This document shows, piece after piece, positions 1-8,088 of a stretch of DNA of 64,000 nt. The DNA comes from Granulicella aggregans. Lineage in GTDB: Bacteria; Acidobacteriota; Terriglobia; Terriglobales; Acidobacteriaceae. Location of the stretch: NCBI RefSeq assembly GCF_014203275.1, contig NZ_JACHIP010000003.1:248001-312000 (forward strand). The letters run 5' to 3'. Numbering within the stretch: the first letter of the stretch is position 1; each line of letters begins with the position of its first letter. The notes below the pieces were generated by a model that worked only from the letters and a program-made list of their open reading frames with translations, was not told the DNA's origin and ran no database searches. A program made the position numbers and the translations under genes.

Positions 1-159
1 GGAGGAGGAGTTACGGCCCCCGCAGTGCTCTTATGCCCAAGCCCGGCTCGCTATCATCTTCGGCGCTGGCTGGAGCCGTTCCTGCCGAAGATCGTGGTGA
101 TTGCACCGGGTGAGATTCCGGCGGAGATCCGGGTTCGCAGCATTGGAACGGTGAATTAG
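1..159 (+). CDS. flhA: FlhA C-terminus (partial)
   Basis: Frame 1 is open from the window edge to a TAG at 157-159. The tail reads RYHLRRWLEPFLPKIVV followed by a segment containing GEIP and ending SIGTVN. This matches the conserved end of FlhA, the inner-membrane core of the flagellar type III export apparatus, whose cytoplasmic domain docks export substrates and chaperones. Only the last 52 residues lie in the window, so nothing can be said about the membrane part. The flagellar genes fliA, fliM and fliN follow on the same strand, which supports the call. Confidence 0.8.
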   Translation, partial: GGGVTAPAVLLCPSPARYHLRRWLEPFLPKIVVIAPGEIPAEIRVRSIGTVN

Positions 160-257
160 TAACGGGCATGAAGTAACGGTATCAAGCAGCGCGGTGTGAC
201 CTGAAGCAGGCGACCAATGAGTCAGGCAATCAGTCACACAAGGTGAGAGCGAACAGC

Positions 258-1223
258 ATGAGCATGGGGAATCCGATACCGATGAGTCTGTTTCAACAAT
301 TGCCGAAGGGTTCACATCGCGAGGGCCAACATCGTGAAGCCGGGGACGGTAGTGCAGACGAAAGCCGCCTGCTGACGAGTGCGGCGTTCGACGACACCGA
401 GCTCGGAGGACATCATATCGACGAAGGGTTGCAGGCAGAAACCAACGCAGAGATGTCGCCGGGTGACCGGGACCAGCTTCTGCTGGAACATCTTCCGACG
501 GTCAGGTACCTCGCGCGCAGGATTCACGAACGCCTGCCGCAACACGTCGAGCTTGATGATCTGATCTCCGCCGGTGTGGTTGGACTAATTGATGCTTTTT
601 CGAAGTTCGATCACAACAAGAAGGTGCAGTTCAAGAGCTATGCCCAGTTCCGCATACGCGGAGCGATTCTCGACTCTTTGAGAACGCTGGACTGGAGTCC
701 GCGTGAACTTCGCCGCAAGGGGAGAGCCGTTGAAGAGGCGATTCGATCGGTGACGCAGCGGCTTGGCCGCGCTCCTGCGGAGCATGAGATCGCTGCTGAG
801 ATGGAGCTGACTCTCAGCGAGTTTCAACAACTTCTTGGTGATCTGAAGGGGCTCGAGATAGGCAGCCTGCACATGGAGCGGACAGAAGACTCGGGCGACC
901 AGGAGCTTGCTTATATCCCTGGGTCGCCGGAAGAGGATCCGCTCTTTCTTTGTCTCAAGGGCGAACTGAAGCAAAGGCTTACGGATGCGATCGATGAGCT
1001 GCCCGAGCGTGAGCGGCTGGTGCTGACGCTCTACTACTTCGAGGAGCTCACGATGAAAGAGATCGGGCTCACGCTGGGTGTGGTCGAGTCTCGGGTCTCA
1101 CAGATTCACTCCGCGGCCGTTCTGCGGTTGCGCGTGGCGCTTGCTGCTCTGCGCACCAGTCGCGGCAAGGGGCCGGCGAGTGAGAGGCCGGACTCGCGCA
1201 AGCGCGGCTACGGATCGAGATGA
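258..1223 (+). CDS. fliA: flagellar sigma factor FliA (sigma-28 family)
   Basis: RNA polymerase sigma factor for late flagellar genes. Visible parts: region 2 (LARRIHERLPQHVELDDLIS through the FKSYAQFRIRGAILD core), region 3 (around RELRRKGRAVEEAIRSVTQR) and region 4 (DELPERERLVLTLYYFEELT, then the helix-turn-helix ending VVESRVSQIHSAA). The roughly 75-residue N-terminal extension before region 2 is unusual. An in-frame GTG at 243 could start a slightly longer protein; I prefer ATG 258 because AAGGTGAG (240-247) sits about 10 bases upstream. It follows flhA by about 100 bp and precedes fliM, as in a flagellar operon. No anti-sigma FlgM is visible here. Confidence 0.9.
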   Translation: MSMGNPIPMSLFQQLPKGSHREGQHREAGDGSADESRLLTSAAFDDTELGGHHIDEGLQAETNAEMSPGDRDQLLLEHLPTVRYLARRIHERLPQHVELDDLISAGVVGLIDAFSKFDHNKKVQFKSYAQFRIRGAILDSLRTLDWSPRELRRKGRAVEEAIRSVTQRLGRAPAEHEIAAEMELTLSEFQQLLGDLKGLEIGSLHMERTEDSGDQELAYIPGSPEEDPLFLCLKGELKQRLTDAIDELPERERLVLTLYYFEELTMKEIGLTLGVVESRVSQIHSAAVLRLRVALAALRTSRGKGPASERPDSRKRGYGSR

Positions 1224-1272
1224 CGAAACTTCACGAGATGGATATCACGATGGATTTCAGGAGCGGTAAATC

Positions 1273-2244
1273 ATGAGCACGACACTCGATCAGGACGCTA
1301 TCGATTCAATCTTCGCCGAAGCGAAGGGCGAGAAGAGGCAGGAAGAAGTGACCGGCTCCGGGCCAAGCACCGCTCCCTATAACTTCACCCGAGCGGGCCA
1401 GATCAGCGCGCAGGAGATGAAGACGATCACTAGTGTGAGCGACTTCTTCGCGATGAATCTGAAGCACACGATTGGTGGCTGGCTGCGCACACAGTTCAAC
1501 GTGAAGCTGGTCTCGCGAGAGCAGCTTTCCTACCAGGAGTTCCTGGACCGGCTGCCTGATCCGAACTACATCTGTTCCATAAGGCTTGAGCCATTGGGTG
1601 CGTTAGGGTTGATCGAGTTTGACCTCGCCCTGGTGGCTCCTATCGTCGATCTGTTGATGGGCGGGGTTGGAGACTCGGCGAAGGTTCGCGATCTCACGGA
1701 CATCGAGGAGGAGATTCTTGCCTCGGTGATTCAGCTGATTATTCGCGAGCTGAATACGGCGTGGCTCTCGATCGGCCTGCGGTTCGAGTTCGATCATCGC
1801 GAGTCGGCGGGAAGCGGAGCGCGCATGATGTCGCTGGCGGAGAAGACGCTCTGCGTTAGCTTCGAGGTGACGATGGCGGAGGAACGGGGCGCTCTCAACC
1901 TCTGCATCCCTTCGGTGGTGCTGAACCAGATTCTGCGCCGCCTGCACAAGGAGCGCGATCGTCCGCGGAGGCAGTCGCACGAGAACCAGGTGCGATTGCG
2001 AAACCTGATCGGGAAGACCACGGTGGGTACAGTGCTTCAGTTCACGCCGATGAAGCTTCAGGCTCGGCAGTTGATCGAGCTCGAACCGGGAAAGATTCTG
2101 CGTTTTCCGCTGTCGAGGTACGCCACGTCTGAACTTTGTGTAGGTGGCTTGCCCATCGCCAAGGCGCATCCCGTGCGCAGCCAGGAGCATCGCGGCGCGC
2201 AGATAGAAAGCATCCTCAACGAAAGACTTACGCCGAAGGCTTAG
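1273..2244 (+). CDS. fliM: flagellar motor switch protein FliM
   Basis: C-ring switch protein that receives phospho-CheY and reverses or stops the motor. 323 residues, the usual length. The N-terminus has LDQDAIDSIFAEA, the family's CheY-P-binding motif position (compare the EIDALL type). The middle domain follows, with GLIEFDLALVAPIVDLLMGG typical of the CheC-like FliM fold, and the C-terminal SpoA (FliN-like) domain occupies about the last 80 residues. It lies 49 bp after fliA and 47 bp before fliN, so these are probably co-transcribed. Confidence 0.93.
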   Translation: MSTTLDQDAIDSIFAEAKGEKRQEEVTGSGPSTAPYNFTRAGQISAQEMKTITSVSDFFAMNLKHTIGGWLRTQFNVKLVSREQLSYQEFLDRLPDPNYICSIRLEPLGALGLIEFDLALVAPIVDLLMGGVGDSAKVRDLTDIEEEILASVIQLIIRELNTAWLSIGLRFEFDHRESAGSGARMMSLAEKTLCVSFEVTMAEERGALNLCIPSVVLNQILRRLHKERDRPRRQSHENQVRLRNLIGKTTVGTVLQFTPMKLQARQLIELEPGKILRFPLSRYATSELCVGGLPIAKAHPVRSQEHRGAQIESILNERLTPKA

Positions 2245-2291
2245 GCAAACCTCAACGAACATCCTGAACCAGGCAAGGCGGAGAGAAGAAG

Positions 2292-2912
2292 ATGGCCGAC
2301 GAGATGGACGAGTCCCTGGACGCGGAAGAGAAAGGTTCTACTCCGAAAGAGAACATGGCCGAAGGGGTGGAGGCCTCTGCTGCGGGCAGCGAGCAGAGGC
2401 TCGCAGGCGATATTGCAGGGCATGACACTGCGGATGCGGCTGGCGTAGAGGCTCTGGCTCCTGCAGACGGAGCGACCGAAAGACCTCCTGCTGCAGCGGC
2501 AGCATCGACTGACTCTGCGGAGGCGTTCTTCGATGCGGCCCCGAACGTCGATCAGCCGGAGCCGCATGGAACTCGAGCTGCGTCCGCCGGGGCATCGACC
2601 AAGAACGAGGCGCATCCGCGAGTTGAAGCGAATGAGCTTGATATGCCCGGCCTCGACTTGCTCTACGATGTCGAGCTTGATGCGACGCTGCAGTTCGGGT
2701 CGAGGGAGATGCTGCTGCGAGATGTTCTCGAGCTTGGGCCGGGCGATGTTGTTGAGCTGGATCGGCATATTGCGCAGCCGGTGGATCTTGTTGTCGGCGA
2801 CCGGATTGTCGCCCGCGGAGAAGTGGTTGTGGCGAGCGGAAACTTCGCGCTTCGCGTCACCGAAGTAGCGGCCCCGCAGATGCGGCTGGAGAGTATCCGA
2901 TGCCTCTTCTAA
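2292..2912 (+). CDS. fliN: flagellar motor switch protein FliN
   Basis: C-ring protein. The C-terminal 85-90 residues are a clear SpoA/FliN domain: LDLLYDVELDATLQFGSREM, then VLELGPGDVVELDR, VDLVVGDRIVARGEVVV and NFALRVTEV. The first about 110 residues are Ala/Glu/Asp-rich low-complexity sequence, an acidic extension longer than in classical 130-residue FliN proteins. ATG at 2292 follows an AGAGAAGAAG stretch. The 3' end overlaps the next gene by 13 bp, suggesting translational coupling. Confidence 0.9.
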   Translation: MADEMDESLDAEEKGSTPKENMAEGVEASAAGSEQRLAGDIAGHDTADAAGVEALAPADGATERPPAAAAASTDSAEAFFDAAPNVDQPEPHGTRAASAGASTKNEAHPRVEANELDMPGLDLLYDVELDATLQFGSREMLLRDVLELGPGDVVELDRHIAQPVDLVVGDRIVARGEVVVASGNFALRVTEVAAPQMRLESIRCLF

Positions 2913-3910
2913 GCGACAGGAGTTTGAACACCGCGGAGTTGAAGAACAATCGATCGGTTGAGATTCCAACTGGCCTCATGAAGCGTGACGTCTACGCAGC
3001 AAGCCGGGTGGCCTCGCGGGGCGTTGCGGGCACAAGAGGCCTGGGGATTTCAGTTCCAGCTCTTTCCTCCCGGACCGAGTGCGGTAACCCTGTCTGCGGC
3101 GGGGGATGGACGCCTCCGTGGCGCAGCCGGAGGTATCCGTTCTTCGAAGACCGGTGGGCGTGTTCTGAGCGCTGCCTGCTGGAGATGGTGAAGATGGCCA
3201 TCGCGCGGGAGATCGACGATGGAGTGCTTGAAGGGGTTGAGGAGGTGGCGGGCCAGCACCGGCACCGGATTCCGCTTGGCCTAGTTCTGCTGGGGCAGGG
3301 TTGGATCACGCATCCGCAGCTGCGTAAGGCGCTGGAGATGCAGCGGCTGAAGGGCAAGGGAAGGATAGGAGACTGGCTGGTCTCCGAGTGCGGGCTTCGG
3401 TCGGAGTGGATTACGCGCGGGCTGAGCGTGCAGTGGAATTGTCCTGTGCTCACGACGGACGGATTCTCACCGGAGACGATGGCGAGGGCGCTGCCAAGGC
3501 CTTTCATCGAAGAGTATGGAATTCTGCCTCTGCGCGTGGCTGCCCGCAGGATTCTCTATGTGGGGTTTCAAGACCATCTGGACGCCTCCTCCGCCTATGC
3601 CGTCGAGCAGATCAGCGGTCTGCGGACGGAGTGCGGCGTGATTGGGGAAGACCGTTATCGCAAGGCGAAGGAGGCGGTTCTCGGGTGCCGATTTGTAGAC
3701 ATGAAGCGAACGATCGTCGCCGACCGCGACGCGCTGGTGCGGTCGATAGAAAAAGTTATCGAGCAAGGTAGGCCAACCGCATCCCGGCTGGTGAGGTTGC
3801 ATCGCTACTACTGGCTTCGGCTTTGGCGGGAGGAGAAGGGCAGCATACGATCGACGCGCCAGATTCCTGACCCCGGAGAGGCCGCGGACTATCTGTTTAC
3901 GATTGGTTAG
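2900..3910 (+). CDS. MshEN-domain (GspE N-terminal type) protein with Cys4 motif
   Basis: 336 residues, overlapping fliN by 13 bp. Residues about 123-178 hold two MshEN-like repeats, LGLVLLGQGWITHPQLRKAL and GRIGDWLVSECGL...LSVQ. MshEN is the N-terminal module of type II secretion/pilus ATPases and in MshE binds cyclic di-GMP. No Walker A or B ATPase domain follows, so it is not a pilus motor. Before the repeats lie four cysteines, C61-x4-C66 and C88-x3-C92, with the look of a zinc knuckle. Known: the MshEN family. Inferred: a c-di-GMP-responsive factor coupled to the flagellar switch. The exact start is uncertain; ATG 2900 has no strong Shine-Dalgarno and may depend on coupling to fliN. Confidence 0.7.
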   Translation: MPLLSDRSLNTAELKNNRSVEIPTGLMKRDVYAASRVASRGVAGTRGLGISVPALSSRTECGNPVCGGGWTPPWRSRRYPFFEDRWACSERCLLEMVKMAIAREIDDGVLEGVEEVAGQHRHRIPLGLVLLGQGWITHPQLRKALEMQRLKGKGRIGDWLVSECGLRSEWITRGLSVQWNCPVLTTDGFSPETMARALPRPFIEEYGILPLRVAARRILYVGFQDHLDASSAYAVEQISGLRTECGVIGEDRYRKAKEAVLGCRFVDMKRTIVADRDALVRSIEKVIEQGRPTASRLVRLHRYYWLRLWREEKGSIRSTRQIPDPGEAADYLFTIG

Positions 3911-3924
3911 AGGGGCGCAGATTG

Positions 3925-3962
3925 AAAAGAGGCATCCGGTCGGGGGACCGGATACCTCTTTT
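3925..3962. terminator. bidirectional intrinsic terminator
   Basis: Inverted repeat with 16-base arms (one mismatch) around a CGGGGG loop, flanked by A-tracts on the left and T-tracts on the right. It lies between the convergent MshEN-like gene and the peptidoglycan-binding gene and can serve both. Confidence 0.85.
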
Positions 3963-3977
3963 GCAGGTTCTGATGCG

Positions 3978-4445
3978 CTACTTACTATTCAACGCAGCTA
4001 GCGAAAAGCCATTTTGAGCGACTGGGGCGGATGCGATGGAGCGGTCTGATTGAGATGAGGTGTCCACGCTTGAGGTCAGGGTTGCGTCGGAAGACTGAGC
4101 CTGTTGCGGTCCGAGACCAAGAAGGATGAGAGCGCGCGAGTCGGGTGTCAGCTTTGTCTGCCAGCCCTTTTCAGCCTGGAGCTTCTGCATCGCAGACTGG
4201 CTTTCCGCGTCCCAGTGGCCTGAAGGAGTTCCAGACATATAGCCGGCCTTGATCAGGGCTTCCTGAATTTCGGTTGCTCGCTGAGGTTCTATTGCGCGGG
4301 GGCCGCTCGGCTTGGCAGTGGACTTTGATGACTTGTGCTTGAAGAGGCTGGACGTGGGACCACGACGCGCATGGTTGTAAGCGTAGCTGGGGATTGCGGA
4401 GGCAAGCGTGAGGATGGATGCAACGATGATTCGTCTCGACCGCAT
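3978..4445 (-). CDS. exported peptidoglycan-binding-domain protein
   Basis: 155 residues. The N-terminus MRSRRIIVASILTLASAIPS, with YAYN after it, is a signal peptide. Residues about 60-110 (RATEIQEALIKAGYMSG... W...SAMQKLQAEKG) match the PG_binding_1 three-helix fold, which anchors proteins to the cell wall. The tail is Ser/Thr/Gln-rich without a recognisable catalytic domain. ATG 4445 is chosen because CAGGAG lies about 10 bases upstream; a TTG at 4469 in the same frame would place that SD inside the gene. The function beyond wall binding is unknown. Confidence 0.8.
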   Translation of the reverse strand: MRSRRIIVASILTLASAIPSYAYNHARRGPTSSLFKHKSSKSTAKPSGPRAIEPQRATEIQEALIKAGYMSGTPSGHWDAESQSAMQKLQAEKGWQTKLTPDSRALILLGLGPQQAQSSDATLTSSVDTSSQSDRSIASAPVAQNGFSLAALNSK

Positions 4446-4577
4446 AGTTGAAGAGAACTCCTGTGCCAAAGATACCGTTCCGACGTACCGTGCAGCCGAC
4501 CAGATTTGACCTTAGGATATCGGCAGGCTGCCCGGTTTGCAATACCAGAGGTTGTACTCATCTCGGAATTAATTTCT

Positions 4578-5570
4578 TTACTTTTGTTGTAGTGGCGGGC
4601 CTGAACCCGGTCGTGTCGACTGATTTGGGTGAAGTTGATCGAGAAACCGGGAAATTTGTTCGAGGTAGGCGGGGCCGTCGGCCGGTGATGCGGGAAGTGC
4701 AACGATCATTTTGGGTTCAGCGGCGGATCGCTCCATATCCAGTGATTGCGCGCTTTCAGAGAGCAGGAACAGCTTGGCGGTCTTCAAGTTTGCGACTGCG
4801 GCGGCTATGTCGAAAGTTTCATGAAACAGGGCTCGGGCGGGCAAAAGTCTGGTGCGGGGGTCGTCATGAACTATTTTGAGGAGATCGGTTCGCGGAGAGT
4901 CGAGGATAACTCCTGAAATCTGCGTTTGAGTGGCCGCCAGTTGGGCGGCGATTGCCGCGCCGACGCCCTCTCCAAAGGGGATGACCTTTGCTCCGGGAGT
5001 CTGCCGCGACACGGTAAGGTACTGCCAGGCGGAGGCGGCATCCTCGTTCATGCGACGTTCGCTCGGATGCTCGGCGGCACTTTGGCCGTAGCCGCGATAG
5101 TCGAAGGCGAAGATATTGATGCCGAGTGAATGTAAGGCAGCAAGCCTGGGCTCGTCGTGGGCGAGCGAGCCGTCGCCACCGGGGAGATAGAGCAACGTTT
5201 CGGAGACGTACAGGCCGTTTGATCCGGAGGGAATCCACCAGCCCGTCAACTGCGGGGTGCCGGACTCATTCACGCCGAAGTGAACTGTCTCAAAGGCAGC
5301 TCCACCGATGGTTGTGGGGACCGGTTTCGATCGGTCCGGATGTAATACCAACTGCCATTGACCCTGGTAAAAGAGCAGGCAAAAGGTTAGGTAGCCGCAG
5401 AGGAGAGCTGCGAGGAGGACCACGCAGAAGGCCTTCAACAGCCAGATGGGATCGACGGCTTCGGGGGAGGCATTCGGTGCCGTGGCGTGATGGCGCGGAT
5501 TTCTTGAAGCTTGCTGCCGGGTTTGTTTGCCGGAGCGAGGTGTTACAGGGGCCATGACGGTAGGTTCCAC
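4578..5570 (-). CDS. membrane-anchored alpha/beta-hydrolase-fold protein, nucleophile lost
   Basis: 330 residues from a GTG at 5570 (ATG 5555 is an alternative). There is a basic Ser/Pro-rich cytoplasmic N-terminus, one transmembrane helix at about 43-68 (LLKAFCVVLLAALLCGYLTF), then an alpha/beta hydrolase fold of the type with LVLHPDR and FDYRGYGQS. The nucleophile elbow, normally G-x-S-x-G, reads FGEGVG: Glu (residue 201) replaces Ser. No clear catalytic His is seen near the C-terminus either. It is probably not a hydrolase in the usual sense. It is divergent from the Rieske gene. Confidence 0.75.
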   Translation of the reverse strand: MEPTVMAPVTPRSGKQTRQQASRNPRHHATAPNASPEAVDPIWLLKAFCVVLLAALLCGYLTFCLLFYQGQWQLVLHPDRSKPVPTTIGGAAFETVHFGVNESGTPQLTGWWIPSGSNGLYVSETLLYLPGGDGSLAHDEPRLAALHSLGINIFAFDYRGYGQSAAEHPSERRMNEDAASAWQYLTVSRQTPGAKVIPFGEGVGAAIAAQLAATQTQISGVILDSPRTDLLKIVHDDPRTRLLPARALFHETFDIAAAVANLKTAKLFLLSESAQSLDMERSAAEPKMIVALPASPADGPAYLEQISRFLDQLHPNQSTRPGSGPPLQQK

Positions 5571-5647
5571 ATGAACTCTAGCAGGTTCCTCGCAGCCGTT
5601 TCACGACCAGGCCGTGGGTTACGCTGATAAAGGAATGGAGGCCGACT

Positions 5648-5962
5648 GTGGCGGAGTGGGTAAGGATTTGTGGGGTTGCGGAGGCTCCCGCTGCCGGTAA
5701 GGTGATGGAGGCAGAGGTAAACGGGATTCAGATCTGCCTGGCGAACCTGAATGGGGAACTGGCGGCGCTGGATAATCTCTGCCCGCATCGGCAGGGGCCT
5801 CTTGGGCAGGGCTGGATCGAGGGTGAGGCGGTGATCTGCCCCTGGCACTCGTGGGCGTTCAATCTAAAGACGGGGCTGGCTGAGTATCCGGCGCATGAGC
5901 GGGTGGAAGTCTTTCCGGTGAAGACCGAAGGTGAGGACGTGTTAGTCGAAATCGATGGATAA
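5648..5962 (+). CDS. Rieske [2Fe-2S] ferredoxin
   Basis: 104 residues from GTG 5648, preceded by GGAGG at a 5-base spacing. Both cluster-binding boxes are present: CPHRQGPLGQG and CPWHSWAF (C-x-H and C-x2-H), so it should carry a Rieske cluster. Size and lack of signal or membrane helix fit the soluble NirD/dioxygenase-ferredoxin group that passes electrons to an oxygenase or reductase. No partner oxygenase is adjacent, so the partner is unknown. Confidence 0.9.
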   Translation: MAEWVRICGVAEAPAAGKVMEAEVNGIQICLANLNGELAALDNLCPHRQGPLGQGWIEGEAVICPWHSWAFNLKTGLAEYPAHERVEVFPVKTEGEDVLVEIDG

Positions 5963-6125
5963 GTGCTGGATTTGGTTCAACGTAAAGAGAAAAAGACGGG
6001 ACGACTCAAACGTGGAACATCTTTCGCGTTGAGGAAAACTATTCACGGGCAAATGTGTTCTAACGGACTAATCTGGACGGGACAGCCGGTACTTCGGTGA
6101 AGCCCGGTTGGAGGAGGATTTCCCC

Positions 6126-6242
6126 ATGAAGATTCGTAATTTGATGCTCTCGATCGTTGCTCTCGCAGTCTTTGCAGGCGTGGTATTGCCTGCTGAGGCC
6201 CGTCATCATCACCGCCACCACCACCATCATCCTCATCACTAA
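6126..6242 (+). CDS. 38-residue exported histidine-rich peptide
   Basis: Short ORF with a strong Shine-Dalgarno (GGAGGAGG, 6110-6117). It encodes a textbook signal peptide (MKIRNLMLSIVALAVFAGVV, then LPAEA) and a mature tail of about 13 residues of which ten are His. A strong intrinsic terminator follows 19 bp after the stop. SD, signal peptide, His tract and terminator together make it a convincing gene. The likely role is periplasmic binding of Ni, Zn, Cu or Co; no metal-transport gene is adjacent. Confidence 0.8.
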   Translation: MKIRNLMLSIVALAVFAGVVLPAEARHHHRHHHHHPHH

Positions 6243-6260
6243 ACCGTGATGCAGCGATGG

Positions 6261-6290
6261 AAAAGACCCGGCCTGCGTGCCGGGTCTTTT
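6261..6290 (+). terminator. intrinsic terminator of the His-rich peptide gene
   Basis: Perfect 12-base arms AAAAGACCCGGC / GCCGGGTCTTTT around a 6-base loop, ending in TTTT. It isolates the His-rich mini-gene from carA, whose promoter must lie in about 6291-6390. Confidence 0.85.
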
Positions 6291-6402
6291 CATTAACGAG
6301 AATGAAAGATTTGCTCCGCCAATGCTGATAGAATCGATTGAATCCACTCCAGATTCGATCTCGATTCCGTCGGCGACGCCGCCGGAATGCTCAGGAGCGG
6401 CA

Positions 6403-7542
6403 ATGCAGGCAATTCTCGCGCTGGAAGACGGGCGCATCTTTCGCGGTACAGGTTTTGGCGCACGAGTGGAACGCTCGGGTGAAGTAGTCTTCAATACATC
6501 GCTGACCGGCTATCAGGAGATCTTTACCGATCCCTCCTATGCGGGCCAGATCGTGGTTCTTACAAACCCTCACATCGGCAACTACGGAACGACCCCAAGC
6601 GATGCGGAGGCCTCAAAGCCTTACATCGAAGGTCTGGTGACGCGGGAGTTTTCGCCGATCAGTTCCAACTGGCGTTCAAGCGAAGTTGCTGACGAGTATC
6701 TTGAGCGCAACGGCGTTCCTGTGATCGCTGAGATCGACACGCGGGCCGTGGTGCGGCATCTTCGCGCCAATGGCGTGATGCGTGGCGTGATTGCGATTGG
6801 CGAGGCGCTGGATGAAGCCACGCTGGTAGCGAAGGCGAAGGCGATCAAGAAGATGGACGGGACCGATCTCGCCAGCGTCGTCAGTACGAAGGTGGTCTAC
6901 ACCTGGGATGACTCGGAACCGAAGAATCAGACGGGCGATAAGTTGCTGACCGCCGCGCTCGATACCGGGGCGAAGCAGATGCATGTGGTTGCCTATGATT
7001 TCGGTATCAAGCAGAACATTCTGCGCATGCTGACGCGCGAGAACTGCAGGGTCACCGTCGTGCCAGCGCGTACCTCCGCCGAAGAAGTTCTCGCGATGGA
7101 GCCGGATGGCGTCTTCTTCTCGAACGGGCCGGGTGATCCGGAGCCGCTCGACTACGCGATTGAAAGCGTGCAGAAGATCAAGGGCAAGACGCCGATCTTC
7201 GGTATCTGCCTGGGGCATCAGATTTTCGGGTTGGCGCTGGGCGGCAAAACGTACAAGTTGAAGTTTGGTCACCATGGTGGGAATCACCCGATCATGAACC
7301 ATCAGACGGGCAAGGTTGAGATCACGGCGCAGAATCACAACTACAACGTCGATCCGGAGAGCCTGCCTGCGGATGTCGAGCGTACACATACGAATCTGAA
7401 CGACCAGACGCTTGCCGGGCTGAGGCACAAGACGGACCCGATGTTCAGCGTGCAATATCACCCGGAAGCAAGTCCCGGGCCACACGATTCGCATTACTTG
7501 TTCAAGGACTTTCGCAAGATGATGGAAGAGTGGAAGAAATAA
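6403..7542 (+). CDS. carA: carbamoyl-phosphate synthase small subunit
   Basis: Glutamine amidotransferase subunit that delivers ammonia to CarB for carbamoyl phosphate, feeding arginine and pyrimidine synthesis. 379 residues from ATG 6403, which has AGGAG at 6392-6396; the frame is open further upstream but family members begin [13 protein letters not shown]. It has the N-terminal CPSase_sm domain ([19 protein letters not shown]) and a C-terminal class I glutaminase domain with catalytic Cys in FGICLGHQI and His-Glu in [10 protein letters not shown]. Its stop abuts the next ATG. Confidence 0.96.
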   Translation: MQAILALEDGRIFRGTGFGARVERSGEVVFNTSLTGYQEIFTDPSYAGQIVVLTNPHIGNYGTTPSDAEASKPYIEGLVTREFSPISSNWRSSEVADEYLERNGVPVIAEIDTRAVVRHLRANGVMRGVIAIGEALDEATLVAKAKAIKKMDGTDLASVVSTKVVYTWDDSEPKNQTGDKLLTAALDTGAKQMHVVAYDFGIKQNILRMLTRENCRVTVVPARTSAEEVLAMEPDGVFFSNGPGDPEPLDYAIESVQKIKGKTPIFGICLGHQIFGLALGGKTYKLKFGHHGGNHPIMNHQTGKVEITAQNHNYNVDPESLPADVERTHTNLNDQTLAGLRHKTDPMFSVQYHPEASPGPHDSHYLFKDFRKMMEEWKK

Positions 7543-8088
7543 ATGGGTTGGGTTACCAGGTCTCTTCTCTTGGTACTTGTCTTCCAAATGACATGTCTTC
7601 TGGATTTACAGGCAAGGGAGAAGCACAAACCGCACTCTTTGTTCTGTCTGCATAGTGTTGACGGGACATGGCATGCGCAGACCTTCCAGCCGCTGATCAA
7701 CCCACGGAAAGAGCTCTTTTTCGCAGAGATATCCTTTGAAGCAAAACGCGTAGACGTGGTGCGCCTGAGGCACTTTTATCCAGGGTATGACGTGGAGTTC
7801 GATTACAAATTTGACACGAACGGCAGGCTGAGTGGATTGATGGGAAGTGTTGCAGTACCAAGAGACTGGGTTGCCGAGGCCGACTTGTTCACTCATCTCG
7901 ATGCACCTGATACGGCGCTAATGGTCAGGTATTACAGGCCGGGGACAGAAGACCGAATTCTCACGCCTGAAGGTGTGAATACCTACATAGCGGATTTGAA
8001 CAATGCGCCAATCTACAAGACGGCGGAATCGTTGCCATGTGCCGATTCTTTCCAAGATGCGGAGAAGATGAATGCCACGCAGAAGTGA
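7543..8088 (+). CDS. unknown exported protein between carA and carB
   Basis: 181 residues, starting at the base after the carA stop and overlapping carB by 17 bp, so it is translated as part of the carAB operon. The N-terminus [20 protein letters not shown] is a probable signal peptide, or a lipoprotein signal using the Cys. The body has aromatic-rich beta-like segments ([18 protein letters not shown]) and few Cys. I recognise no family. By eye its base composition is lower in GC than the flanking car genes, which hints at late acquisition or relaxed constraint. There is no evident role in carbamoyl phosphate synthesis. Confidence 0.7.
   Translation: MGWVTRSLLLVLVFQMTCLLDLQAREKHKPHSLFCLHSVDGTWHAQTFQPLINPRKELFFAEISFEAKRVDVVRLRHFYPGYDVEFDYKFDTNGRLSGLMGSVAVPRDWVAEADLFTHLDAPDTALMVRYYRPGTEDRILTPEGVNTYIADLNNAPIYKTAESLPCADSFQDAEKMNATQK

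Noticed and set aside
4517..4524. GCCGATAT on the minus strand upstream of the peptidoglycan-binding gene, like a sigma-28 -10 box
   Set aside because: The -35 region 11 bases upstream (ATTGCAAA) does not match TAAAGTTT, so a FliA promoter is not supported.
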